Shown here: positions 25,697 to 33,067 of the stretch, piece by piece
Layout of the letters: each line of letters opens with the position of its first letter
Numbering within the stretch: the stretch's first letter is position 1
NCBI GenBank assembly: GCA_015490995.1
Contig: WFWT01000084.1
Location: 1-38,174 of the forward strand
Direction: 5' to 3'
Source: Anaerolineae bacterium
GTDB lineage: Bacteria; Chloroflexota; Anaerolineae; JAADDB01
DNA: 38,174 bases
The notes under the pieces: model-generated
What the model saw: the letters and a program-made list of their open reading frames with translations, nothing else
What the model was told of the DNA's origin: nothing
The model's database searches: none
Program-made: the position numbers and the translations under genes

Positions 25697-27760
25697 TTAT
25701 CCCGCGGGCGAACGGGCCACGTCGGCAGCCTGGGGAGTGGACGCCGAAGCACCCTCCCCGTTTAGCCCTACCGCGCGGGCAACCAACTGAGCGATATCGA
25801 TAACCTCAATGCGGCCTTCGTAGCCGGCCGTTTTCACCGCGTCACTGTACATGGCCATATCCTTGGGACACGCCACCACAAAGTAGCGAAGGTCATCCCC
25901 GAGGCCTGCCGCCTCCTTAATGCGCTGCTCGCTAGGCCGCTCGCCTGTCGCCGTGTCCATCCAGATACGTCCCCCGCCCGCCCCACAACAGAACGTGTTC
26001 ACACCGTGACGGGGCATCTCCCGAAAATCGATCCCTAAGGCACGCAGAATGCGGCGAGGGGCCTCCGTAACCCGGTTATATCGTCCCAAGTAGCACGGAT
26101 CGTGATACGTCGCCACCACGTCGTGCAACTTATCGTTCAGCGGCAATCGTCCTGATTCGATCAAGTCGGCCAACACCTCGGTATAGTGATATACCGGGAC
26201 ATCCAGACCATACGCTTTGTACTCGTTCTTCAGAGCGTTGTACGTATGAGGGTCAGTGGTGACGATAGCCTTAAATTGAGCCTTGGAGAATTCCTTCATG
26301 TTGTGCTCAACCAGCATCTCGAACAGACCTTCTTCCCCTACTCGACGCACATCATTGCCGGAATTGCGCTCACCTTCGTAGAGTAGCCCAAAGTCTAAGC
26401 CGGCCATGTGAAAGAGCCGAGCCACAGTCTTGGTGTTCTCCTGCATTCGGGGATCATAGGAAGCAAAATCGCCCACAAACCAGAGGTATTCCACCGGCTC
26501 TTTACGGGCGTCCTTGATCTTGAAATCCAGTTCCTTTGTCCAGCGTGCGCGACGCCGTGCAGGCTTGTTAAAGGAATTCCCCTGACGCGCCAGGCTCTCC
26601 AGCGCTTCCTGGAGGTTAGGATCCATTTCATCCCCGGAGAAGACCAGGTGACGACGAATATCAATGATGTCCAACATGGGACGGTTGCCTGTTGGGCAGA
26701 TGTCTACACATGCGGCACAGGTAGTACACGCCCAGACCGCTTCCTTGGAAATGGCCATGTGCAACAAGGGAGGAGGCTCCATAGTGCCTGCGGCGAAATC
26801 GGCCAAGTGTTCGTTCAGAAAATACCGCTTGTTAATTTCCAGCGCGGCCGGACTTAAGGGTTGAGCCGTGTTATGGGCCGGGCAAACGTCCTGACACCGG
26901 AGACACATAATACAAGCGTAGGCATCCATTAACTGGTACCAACGCAACTCCTGTAGCCGTGCCGCCCCTTCGCCACCGTTAGTAGGAGGCTCTAACTGCC
27001 CCAACGGACGCTCAGGATCACGGAGGATCCAATTCAAGGGGGCCACTATCAGGTGAATGTGTTTGGAGTAGGGGAAATAGGGCAAAAACAGGAGGATCAG
27101 CCCTAGAGCAAGCCACCAGGTGACATGTTCTCCAACGGTAAGAGCCTGTTCGCTAACCCCCATTAAGGCGAAGGAAACCACACTGGCGGTAGGTTGCCAC
27201 CAGTCGGGCTGGCCCGAAGCGGCGATCCGGATGGCCTGTCCGAACCAACGGGAACCTACGTGGAGCAAAATAAAGGTACCCACAATGAGAGAATCGCGCG
27301 GGATGCCGCCGGGCACATGGGGGTTTAAGAGAACGGTGTCGTTAAAGCGGAAGGGCTTCAGGCCAAACCTCCGGATAAGAAGCGCAGCCATGCCGATAAG
27401 CGCGGCCACACTGAGAAGATCGGCTATAAGGTTGTACACGCCCCAGATGCCGCCCCGGTGTAAGGTGCTGAACCCGACGAAACCTTCCGCCAGGTCGAAG
27501 ATGTTCACCAAGGTGTAAAAGGTGAACGCGAAGAAGACAAAGGCATGAAAGAGGCTCACAACGGGGCGCGCCTTCAGTATGGGCTTCTGCAAAAGGATCT
27601 CAACGGTGACGGGGATTACACGGCGGAGAAACAGGTGAAGAGGAATCTCCCCTTCACCTCGGGTAATTGCTCGGTAGATGCGGTAGAACCCTCGCGCCGC
27701 GATGCTGCCACACACTACAACCAGCAACACGAAGGCAATGCGTTCAGGCAGTGTGAGCAT
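25697..27760 (-). CDS. Membrane Fe-S oxidoreductase, ETF:quinone oxidoreductase-like (NarI/HdrD fusion)
   Basis: 687 residues. The N-terminal 240 residues form five to six membrane segments of the NarI/DsrM-like haem b type, with histidines in 'FHAFVFFAF', 'LLHVGSRWFG' and 'YSKHIHLIV'. Two ferredoxin motifs follow: Cys283/286/289/293 and Cys345/348/351/355. The C-terminal part is HdrD-like (CCG domains, from about 420). The second CCG unit is intact (Cys556, Cys591-592, Cys631, 'FCCGAGGG'). The first has lost its cysteines: Asp431 in 'FVGDFASYDPR' and Ser467 in 'GERNSGNDVRR'. Proteins of this layout accept electrons from EtfAB and reduce menaquinone. It follows etfA by 36 nt, supporting that role as the exit to the membrane. 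Confidence 0.87.
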   Translation of the reverse strand: MLTLPERIAFVLLVVVCGSIAARGFYRIYRAITRGEGEIPLHLFLRRVIPVTVEILLQKPILKARPVVSLFHAFVFFAFTFYTLVNIFDLAEGFVGFSTLHRGGIWGVYNLIADLLSVAALIGMAALLIRRFGLKPFRFNDTVLLNPHVPGGIPRDSLIVGTFILLHVGSRWFGQAIRIAASGQPDWWQPTASVVSFALMGVSEQALTVGEHVTWWLALGLILLFLPYFPYSKHIHLIVAPLNWILRDPERPLGQLEPPTNGGEGAARLQELRWYQLMDAYACIMCLRCQDVCPAHNTAQPLSPAALEINKRYFLNEHLADFAAGTMEPPPLLHMAISKEAVWACTTCAACVDICPTGNRPMLDIIDIRRHLVFSGDEMDPNLQEALESLARQGNSFNKPARRRARWTKELDFKIKDARKEPVEYLWFVGDFASYDPRMQENTKTVARLFHMAGLDFGLLYEGERNSGNDVRRVGEEGLFEMLVEHNMKEFSKAQFKAIVTTDPHTYNALKNEYKAYGLDVPVYHYTEVLADLIESGRLPLNDKLHDVVATYHDPCYLGRYNRVTEAPRRILRALGIDFREMPRHGVNTFCCGAGGGRIWMDTATGERPSEQRIKEAAGLGDDLRYFVVACPKDMAMYSDAVKTAGYEGRIEVIDIAQLVARAVGLNGEGASASTPQAADVARSPAG

Positions 27761-27796
27761 GATTCTCCCCCGTTGACCTTCAAGTTACCGGTGTGA

Positions 27797-28759
27797 TCAC
27801 TTCTCCAAGGTTTCCAGCAAGGCATCCACGATGTCGAACAGATCGGCTACGACACCGTAATGTGCCACGTCAAAAATAGGCGCGTTGGGGTCGGTGTTGA
27901 CGGCAATGATGAGCTCGGCATCTTTCATGCCCTCCACGTGTTCGGGCGCGCCACTGATGCCCAGTGCGAGGTAGAGTTTAGGCTTCACCTTCTGGCCCGA
28001 CTTGCCCACCTGCCGAGTGCGCGGTAACCAACCGGCATCCACCACCGGCCGGGAAGCGGCCACCACTCCTCCCAACGCCTGGGCCAGTTCCTCCGCCACT
28101 TCAATGTTGTCCTCGCTTTGGATGCCCCGGCCTACCGCGACGATAACATCCGCCTTGGTGATGTCCACATCCCCTGTTTCAGGCTCATTCAGCTGCAGGA
28201 AACGGGTATGTAAGCCGTTGAGGGTGCTGGGAGTCACCTGCTCCACACTGGGGCTATTACCCGCCCGCCCGTCATCGGCCGGAAACGCGCCCGCGAGAAC
28301 CGTCACCATGGCCGGCCCGTCATCCAGCCGACATTCAGCCATTACCTTACCGCCATAGATCTGGCTGGTGGTGACAATCGCGCCGTTTTCCGCGCGCAGG
28401 GCATTACAATATGCCACCAGAGGCCAGTCCAGCCGCGCTGCCAAGTACGGTGCCAGGTCCATCCCTATAGCTGTGTTTTGGAAGATGGCCAACCGGGGGC
28501 GGTGTTCCTGCAACAGAGGTTCCAGTGCTTTGACATACCCCTCCGGGCTGTAATGGGCCAAGGAGGGGTGGTCCACCACCAGCACTTTATCGGCAGCAGC
28601 CATTTGGGCAGCCAGTTCGCTCACTTCATGGCCGAGAACGACACCTACCACCTGACCGCCCGTCGCGTCGGCCAGGTTTCGTGCAGCTCCCAGGGCTTCA
28701 AATGTCGTCTCGGTGAGAACACCTTGCAAATGTTCGGCGATCACAAAATACGTGCTCAT
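27797..28759 (-). CDS. etfA: Electron transfer flavoprotein alpha subunit
   Basis: 320 residues. The N-terminal alpha/beta domain (about 1-190) precedes the FAD-binding domain with 'VGRGIQSEDNIEVAEELAQ', 'ASRPVVDAGWLPRTRQVGKSG', 'PKLYLALGISGAPEHVEGM' and 'VNTDPNAPIFDVAHYGVVAD', the canonical EtfA signatures. One variation is S-G-A-P-E-H in place of the usual S-G-A-I-Q-H near the flavin. EtfAB normally shuttles electrons from dehydrogenases to a quinone reductase. Here it lies between an HdrB3-type protein and a membrane Fe-S protein in an sHdr operon, so it likely takes electrons from sulfur oxidation. ATG 28759 has GGAGACCC upstream. A hairpin occupies the gap to etfB. Confidence 0.96.
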   Translation of the reverse strand: MSTYFVIAEHLQGVLTETTFEALGAARNLADATGGQVVGVVLGHEVSELAAQMAAADKVLVVDHPSLAHYSPEGYVKALEPLLQEHRPRLAIFQNTAIGMDLAPYLAARLDWPLVAYCNALRAENGAIVTTSQIYGGKVMAECRLDDGPAMVTVLAGAFPADDGRAGNSPSVEQVTPSTLNGLHTRFLQLNEPETGDVDITKADVIVAVGRGIQSEDNIEVAEELAQALGGVVAASRPVVDAGWLPRTRQVGKSGQKVKPKLYLALGISGAPEHVEGMKDAELIIAVNTDPNAPIFDVAHYGVVADLFDIVDALLETLEK

Positions 28760-28805
28760 GGCAGGGTCTCCAATCGGTTCAAGATAGGTGATTTGGAGAT
28801 CGGGA

Positions 28806-28840
28806 ATGGAGGGCCATCACTTCGTCATCGTGCCCTCCAT
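28806..28840 (-). repeat. Perfect 9-bp inverted repeat between etfB and etfA
   Basis: ATGGAGGGC (28806-28814) and GCCCTCCAT (28832-28840) form a hairpin with a 17-nt loop in the 103-nt gap between the two ETF genes. No U-run follows in the direction of transcription, so it is more likely an RNA-processing or stabilising stem than a terminator. Confidence 0.7.
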
Positions 28841-28862
28841 CTTCCACATACACTCAATACAC

Positions 28863-29639
28863 TCACGTAATGAGCCCACGTTCGCGAAGGATATCCACGA
28901 TCTTCTCGGCAATAGTGGCCTCATCCCCTTCCAAGATCTCCGCGCGGCCGCTAACTTCCGGAATGAACATGCGTCGGAGAGGGGCCACCGGAGCCTCAGG
29001 CAGGTCCTCTACTTCGATCTCTTCAATGGTAGCCTCCTTCATAGCCTGTCGGACTCGGCTGACCGGCGCGTAACGTGGGGCCTGCCGTGCGGCCTGAATG
29101 CCCAACACGGCCGGTAGGTCCACTTCCAAGTCGGCGGTGATACCTCCCCAGAACTCCTTTTGCACCTTAACCACGCCGTTGACCCGTGCCACGCTGGTCA
29201 CCACGCCCACGTGAGGCACATTCAAGAGCGCGGCCAGCATAGGGGCTACCTGACCGTCGAGGTCATCCGCTGCTTGAACGCCGGTGAACACGAGATCGTA
29301 TGTCATTTGTTGCAGGGCACCGGCCAAGAGACGCGCCATGACCGGGATGGGAAGGCGTTCCCCCTCCTCGAAATCCCCCACGATCTTGATGGCCCGGTCC
29401 GCCCCCTTGGCCAGGGCCGTGTAGAGGGCCTGGTCCAGCTCACCGGTTGTGTCCACTCCGATCACCGTCACCGTGGCGCCCGTCTCCTCTTTCAGGAGGA
29501 GGGCTTCTTCCAGGGCGTGATCGTCAAACTCGTTCAGCACAAAGCTCAACACGTCTGGATCCAGGCCTGTTCCCTCATCGTTGATCTCTAACTCCTCAAC
29601 GAGATCAGGCACCTGTTTGAGCGCTACTACAATGTCCAT
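28863..29639 (-). CDS. etfB: Electron transfer flavoprotein beta subunit
   Basis: 258 residues from ATG 29639 ('MDIVVALKQVPDLVEELEIN', the standard EtfB start), with GGGGGA about 9 nt upstream; a longer frame to 29693 adds an implausible 18-residue leader. Core motifs: 'FVLNEFDDHALEEALLLKEE', 'VTVIGVDTTGELDQALYTALAKGADRAI' in parts, 'LVFTGVQAADDLDGQVAPMLA', and 'DLPAVLGIQAARQAPRYAP', with the AMP/nucleotide-binding pocket at the TGxQAxDxDxGQVxPxLA loop. The C-terminal arm 'EIEVEDLPEAP' fits the docking region. It pairs with etfA 103 nt downstream. Confidence 0.96.
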   Translation of the reverse strand: MDIVVALKQVPDLVEELEINDEGTGLDPDVLSFVLNEFDDHALEEALLLKEETGATVTVIGVDTTGELDQALYTALAKGADRAIKIVGDFEEGERLPIPVMARLLAGALQQMTYDLVFTGVQAADDLDGQVAPMLAALLNVPHVGVVTSVARVNGVVKVQKEFWGGITADLEVDLPAVLGIQAARQAPRYAPVSRVRQAMKEATIEEIEVEDLPEAPVAPLRRMFIPEVSGRAEILEGDEATIAEKIVDILRERGLIT

Positions 29640-29689
29640 GGTACACATTCCCCCATCAGTTGGTTTGTGATGCGTTGGGGCGGTGTCCC

Positions 29690-30973
29690 TCACACGCCCA
29701 TTGCTTCCGCGATAAGCTCGGCAATGTCCTTCACTTCCAGTTTGCCCTCGTTACCCGTGGACTTGACCGCGTCCTCGAAGCGGGAAACCTCGTACGGACA
29801 CACAACGACCAGTGTGTCCGCGCCGGTGGCAATGGCTTCCAGCACCCGCTGCTCGGAAAGACGGCGTCGCTGATAATTGACTACATAGCCATCAAGCCAC
29901 ATGCCCCCACCCCCACCGCCACAGCAATAGCCGTTCTCCCGACACCGCCACATCTCCACAAATTCCACCCCCGGCAAAGCTTGGATGAGCTGCCGAGGGG
30001 CTTCGTATTCCCCATTATGGCGCCCGAGATAACAGGGGTCATGGAAGGTCACCTTCCGGTTGAGGGGTTGGGTCATCAGTTCCCGGAGGCGGTCCAGGTG
30101 TTGAACCAACAGTTGGGTGTAATGCCACACCTCGTACTCCCCTCCGTACTTGGGATAATATTTGCGGAACGCGTTCAAGGCGTGCGGGTCAGTGACCACC
30201 ATGCGCTCAAACTCATACTTGCTCAGGGTAGCAATGTTCTGCTCTGCCAGCATCTCGAACAGCCCCTTCTCCCCGGCCAGACGCTGAGAATCCCCCGCAC
30301 ACTTCTCTTCCCGTCCCAGGATGCCAAAATCAATGGCCAGTGCGTTGAAGATTTTGGCCAGAGCAATGCTGGCATCAATCCCTCGGGGATGATAGGATGG
30401 ATAACACTCTACCCACCAGAGCCATTCCACGGGCCGTTTTTCCTTGTACAACAAGGGCACCGGCACTCCTGCCTTCTTCACCCACGCATCCCGCTTGCGT
30501 GGGGGTTGGCCCAGCGGATTACCATACCGAAAAGTGTTCTCCAACGCCTCTTGCAGTTCCGCAGGTACATTGTTTCCGCTGAGAAGGGCCTGCTCTCGCA
30601 AGGCGGGCATGATCTGGACCATGTCGACCAACTTGGGGCACACGCGGAGGCAGTTGGCACAGGTAGTACACAGCCACAAATCCGGGCCTTGCGTCCAGTC
30701 GATCCCGGTTTGCGATTTGCGATACAGTTTGCGAGGCCCATAGTCCCCCACCACATCTACGGGACACACGGGCACACACTTGGCGCACTGGTAGCACCAA
30801 GCAAAGGATTCGGCGCCCTCTATGCTGGCAATCTGGTCGATGAGGTCAGGGGTATACTCCCAGATCACCCGCTGCTCAAACATGCGGTTCCAGGGACCGG
30901 AGATGTCCATCCCCTCCACAACCGCGGTTTCCTTTTCCCAAATGGCCTGTACCTTGTCCAGTCCGGCATCCAT
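29690..30973 (-). CDS. Soluble HdrD/HdrB3-type Fe-S oxidoreductase
   Basis: 427 residues. Two ferredoxin motifs (Cys60/63/66/70 'CYQCAKCVPVCP' and Cys102/105/108/112 'CTTCANCLRVCP') are followed by a pair of CCG-like units: Cys190 in 'VECYPSYHPR' and Cys225 in 'GREEKCAGDSQR' (first), Cys314 'DPCYLGRHN' and Cys350-351 'GYCCGGGGGGMW' (second). This is the HdrC-HdrB fusion organisation of HdrD-like proteins without a membrane domain. In the sHdr variant known as type II, as I recall it, an HdrB3/HdrD-like protein and EtfAB replace the second HdrC-HdrB pair, which matches the position directly before etfB. It probably relays electrons from sHdrABC to EtfAB. ATG 30973 has GAGGAG upstream. Confidence 0.88.
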   Translation of the reverse strand: MDAGLDKVQAIWEKETAVVEGMDISGPWNRMFEQRVIWEYTPDLIDQIASIEGAESFAWCYQCAKCVPVCPVDVVGDYGPRKLYRKSQTGIDWTQGPDLWLCTTCANCLRVCPKLVDMVQIMPALREQALLSGNNVPAELQEALENTFRYGNPLGQPPRKRDAWVKKAGVPVPLLYKEKRPVEWLWWVECYPSYHPRGIDASIALAKIFNALAIDFGILGREEKCAGDSQRLAGEKGLFEMLAEQNIATLSKYEFERMVVTDPHALNAFRKYYPKYGGEYEVWHYTQLLVQHLDRLRELMTQPLNRKVTFHDPCYLGRHNGEYEAPRQLIQALPGVEFVEMWRCRENGYCCGGGGGGMWLDGYVVNYQRRRLSEQRVLEAIATGADTLVVVCPYEVSRFEDAVKSTGNEGKLEVKDIAELIAEAMGV

Positions 30974-31079
30974 CGGTCAACTCCTCACTTGGTTCGGTAT
31001 GTCGGTGCGCACATCGGAATCGGATATGGCGGATGAAATCGTGTCAAGTTCCCTCGCGCAGTCAAGCAATGGGCTGTTC

Positions 31080-31883
31080 TCACGCCCCGTTGCCCTCGGT
31101 CGGCTGAATGCCAAGTAACCGGCGGGCCAATTTAGGCAACGGGGGCAACAGCCGGTGAAACTCTCGGCTTAGCCGCCAGCTGGTGATGCCGTAGAGGTAC
31201 ACACAGTACGCGCAGGCCAGAAAAGCATCTGCAGCAAAAACCCGACGCTGCGGATGTGCCATCAAATCCTGGGTCAGCAGGCCGGTTCCCTCCGCAAAAC
31301 GCAGGCTCATGGCCGTCACCGACCCCACGTTAACATAACCCTGGGCCACATCATCGGCCAGCAAGTTGCGAACGCTACCGGCCAGCAAAGGTAGGATGCC
31401 GGTATGATGTTTGACATCCCACAGCCAGCGAGTCCACAACCAGTGGTCTTCCGGATAAAGGTAATGGAGCAGACCGGTGGCCAGCTCTAAGCTTAATCGA
31501 GGATCTGGGGCCTGAAACGCGGTGACAAAATCGGCAACGCGCCGGGCCGGAGGCGCTGCACCGAAGAGGAGGTGCCGTACCGCATCCTTCGGATCCTGTT
31601 CCCGTAACAACGTCCCTAACGTCTGGCGATGACGACGTGCCGCCGTTACCCGAGCAGCCACCCAGTCCCAAGCCTCCGGCCCGAGCGCGCTTATTTGCCC
31701 CGGTGTCCCTAACCGTTCCACAAAGGCTCGATGTTGAGCCACCAGATCGTCCGCGATAGCGATCAGGTCCTCCGCCGCGATCTGATCTAACCCTTCGGTC
31801 AGCGTCTCCTGAAGCTCCGGGTCGTCCGGACCGGTAAGCGGTTTGATAATGTGACTTTTCCATCCCGGTGGGACGGTGTTCAT
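31080..31883 (-). CDS. Hypothetical protein between hdrA and the HdrD-like gene
   Basis: 267 residues, soluble and alpha-helical, with a Trp/His-rich centre ('LLHYLYPEDHWLWTRWLWDVKHHTG') and a hydrophobic region near the C-terminus ('FAADAFLACAYCVYLYGI'). There is no Cys cluster, Rossmann motif or signal peptide, and I do not recognise a family. Other sHdr loci carry a 'hyp' gene of unknown function in a comparable place, but homology to it cannot be judged by eye. Start ATG 31883 with AGGCAGGACG upstream; it follows hdrA by 14 nt, so it is cotranscribed. The Trp-rich motif is unusual and could mark a cofactor or partner-binding surface. Confidence 0.8.
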   Translation of the reverse strand: MNTVPPGWKSHIIKPLTGPDDPELQETLTEGLDQIAAEDLIAIADDLVAQHRAFVERLGTPGQISALGPEAWDWVAARVTAARRHRQTLGTLLREQDPKDAVRHLLFGAAPPARRVADFVTAFQAPDPRLSLELATGLLHYLYPEDHWLWTRWLWDVKHHTGILPLLAGSVRNLLADDVAQGYVNVGSVTAMSLRFAEGTGLLTQDLMAHPQRRVFAADAFLACAYCVYLYGITSWRLSREFHRLLPPLPKLARRLLGIQPTEGNGA

Positions 31884-31897
31884 CGTCCTGCCTCTCT

Positions 31898-32965
31898 TTA
31901 TGCTGCTTTCGCCAACTGTAGACGGCGCACCGTGGCTACCGCACGTGCAGCCGCCAGCCCCGCGGTGGCAAAGGTGTCGTCCAAATCCGCGGGTCCGGAC
32001 GCGGCCCCCGCGACGAAAATGCCCGGCCGCGATGTGGCTACCGGGTCTACGCCCGTGGGGCCTCCTGCTTCAATGTATCCGTATTTGTTCTGTCGAATAT
32101 CCAGGATTTTGGCGATCTTGCGCGTCCCTTCGCTGGGCTCCATGCCTACCGAGAGCACCACCAAGTCCACCGTCACTTCCATTGGACGGCCCATGGTGGT
32201 GTCCTCCCCGCGGATCAGAAGCCGATCCCCTTTGGGCAGGATCTCGCTCACGATGCCTTTCACGTAATTGACCTTATACTCTTCCTGGGCGGGCCAATAA
32301 ATCTCGTTCTCCCAGTAACCGTACATGCGCATGTCGATGTAAAAAATGAAGACCCGCGAATCAGGTAACTGCTGCTTGACCTCGATAGCCTGTTTGCTGG
32401 CAATACCGCAACAGACCTTAGAACAGAATTCGTTGCCGATTTGGCGGTCTCGTGAGCCGACACACTGGATAAAAGCCACGCGCTCCGGTGGCTGACCGTT
32501 GGAGGGGCGTACCACCTGGTGTGCTTTGAGCATACCTTCCAGGTCGGCGATGGTGATCACGTCGGGGAAGGTGTAATAGTTGTACATCTGAGTTTCCCGG
32601 CCCGGGTCGAAGTGCTGGAAACCGGTGGCCACGATAATAGAGCCCACGGTCACCTCTTCTGCCGAAGCGCCGTTACGGATCTTGACCCGGAAGTTGCCCG
32701 GTTCTCCCTCACAACCCACCACCTCGCTGCTGGTCATCACCGTCACATTAGAATGTGTGGTCACCGCCTCCACCAGCTCACGAATCATATCCTCCGCCTC
32801 ACGGAAGTGGTGGGTCAACTTGGCGTAATGCTCTTCCTCCGGGCGGCCCCCCAGTCGGTCTCGCCGCTCCACCAAGAGGACGGGATATCCCAGGTCGGCG
32901 ACGGAGCGGGCAGCTTCCATGCCCGCAGGTCCCCCTCCAATGACCAGAACCGTTTCACTCGCCAT
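31898..32965 (-). CDS. hdrA: HdrA-like FAD protein of the sHdr complex
   Basis: 355 residues from ATG 32965, with GGAGGGAACG upstream. The frame runs open to 33043 only because it reads through the adjacent repeat. FAD-binding 'TVLVIGGGPAGMEAARSV' and 'LVERRDRLGG' open the protein. 'IQCVGSRD ... FCSKVCC' (Cys168, Cys181, Cys185, Cys186) binds the HdrA-type [4Fe-4S] cluster, and 'VFIFYIDMRMYG' follows as in all HdrA. 'PGIFVAGAASGPADLDDTFATAG' closes the flavin domain. It is about half the size of methanogen HdrA and lacks the inserted ferredoxin domains, as typical for sulfur-oxidiser sHdrA, which holds FAD but does not bifurcate in the same way. Confidence 0.93.
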   Translation of the reverse strand: MASETVLVIGGGPAGMEAARSVADLGYPVLLVERRDRLGGRPEEEHYAKLTHHFREAEDMIRELVEAVTTHSNVTVMTSSEVVGCEGEPGNFRVKIRNGASAEEVTVGSIIVATGFQHFDPGRETQMYNYYTFPDVITIADLEGMLKAHQVVRPSNGQPPERVAFIQCVGSRDRQIGNEFCSKVCCGIASKQAIEVKQQLPDSRVFIFYIDMRMYGYWENEIYWPAQEEYKVNYVKGIVSEILPKGDRLLIRGEDTTMGRPMEVTVDLVVLSVGMEPSEGTRKIAKILDIRQNKYGYIEAGGPTGVDPVATSRPGIFVAGAASGPADLDDTFATAGLAAARAVATVRRLQLAKAA

Positions 32966-32989
32966 CGTTCCCTCCTGAGGGTGTGAATT

Positions 32990-33066
32990 CGTGACACGTG
33001 ACACGCAACACGTCACACGCACGCAACACGCATTCCATGTCACGCGTCACGTGTCACGCCTTACGC
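32990..33066. repeat. CGTGACAC-type tandem/inverted short repeat between hdrB and hdrA
   Basis: A 77-nt stretch built from variants of heptamer/octamers such as GTGACAC, CACGTGAC, CGCAACAC, GTCACGC and CCTTACG. GTGACACGTGAC (32991-33002) and GTCACGTGTCAC (33046-33057) are a perfect 12-bp inverted repeat, so a large hairpin can form. The stretch fills nearly all the 102 nt between the hdrB stop and the hdrA ribosome site and has no coding role. Confidence 0.8.
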
Positions 33067-33067
33067 C

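Noticed and set aside
29660-31036. 458-residue rightward open frame opposite the HdrD-like gene
   Set aside because: The leftward frame has complete Fe-S and CCG motifs; the rightward one has no recognisable domain or ribosome site.
30974-31079. Internal promoter before the HdrD-like gene
   Set aside because: A perfect TTGACA occurs on the minus strand, but no acceptable -10 hexamer lies at 16-18 nt.
32966-33043. 26-residue N-terminal extension of HdrA
   Set aside because: It is translated repeat sequence (Cys/Val/Thr-rich) and a good ribosome site precedes ATG 32965.
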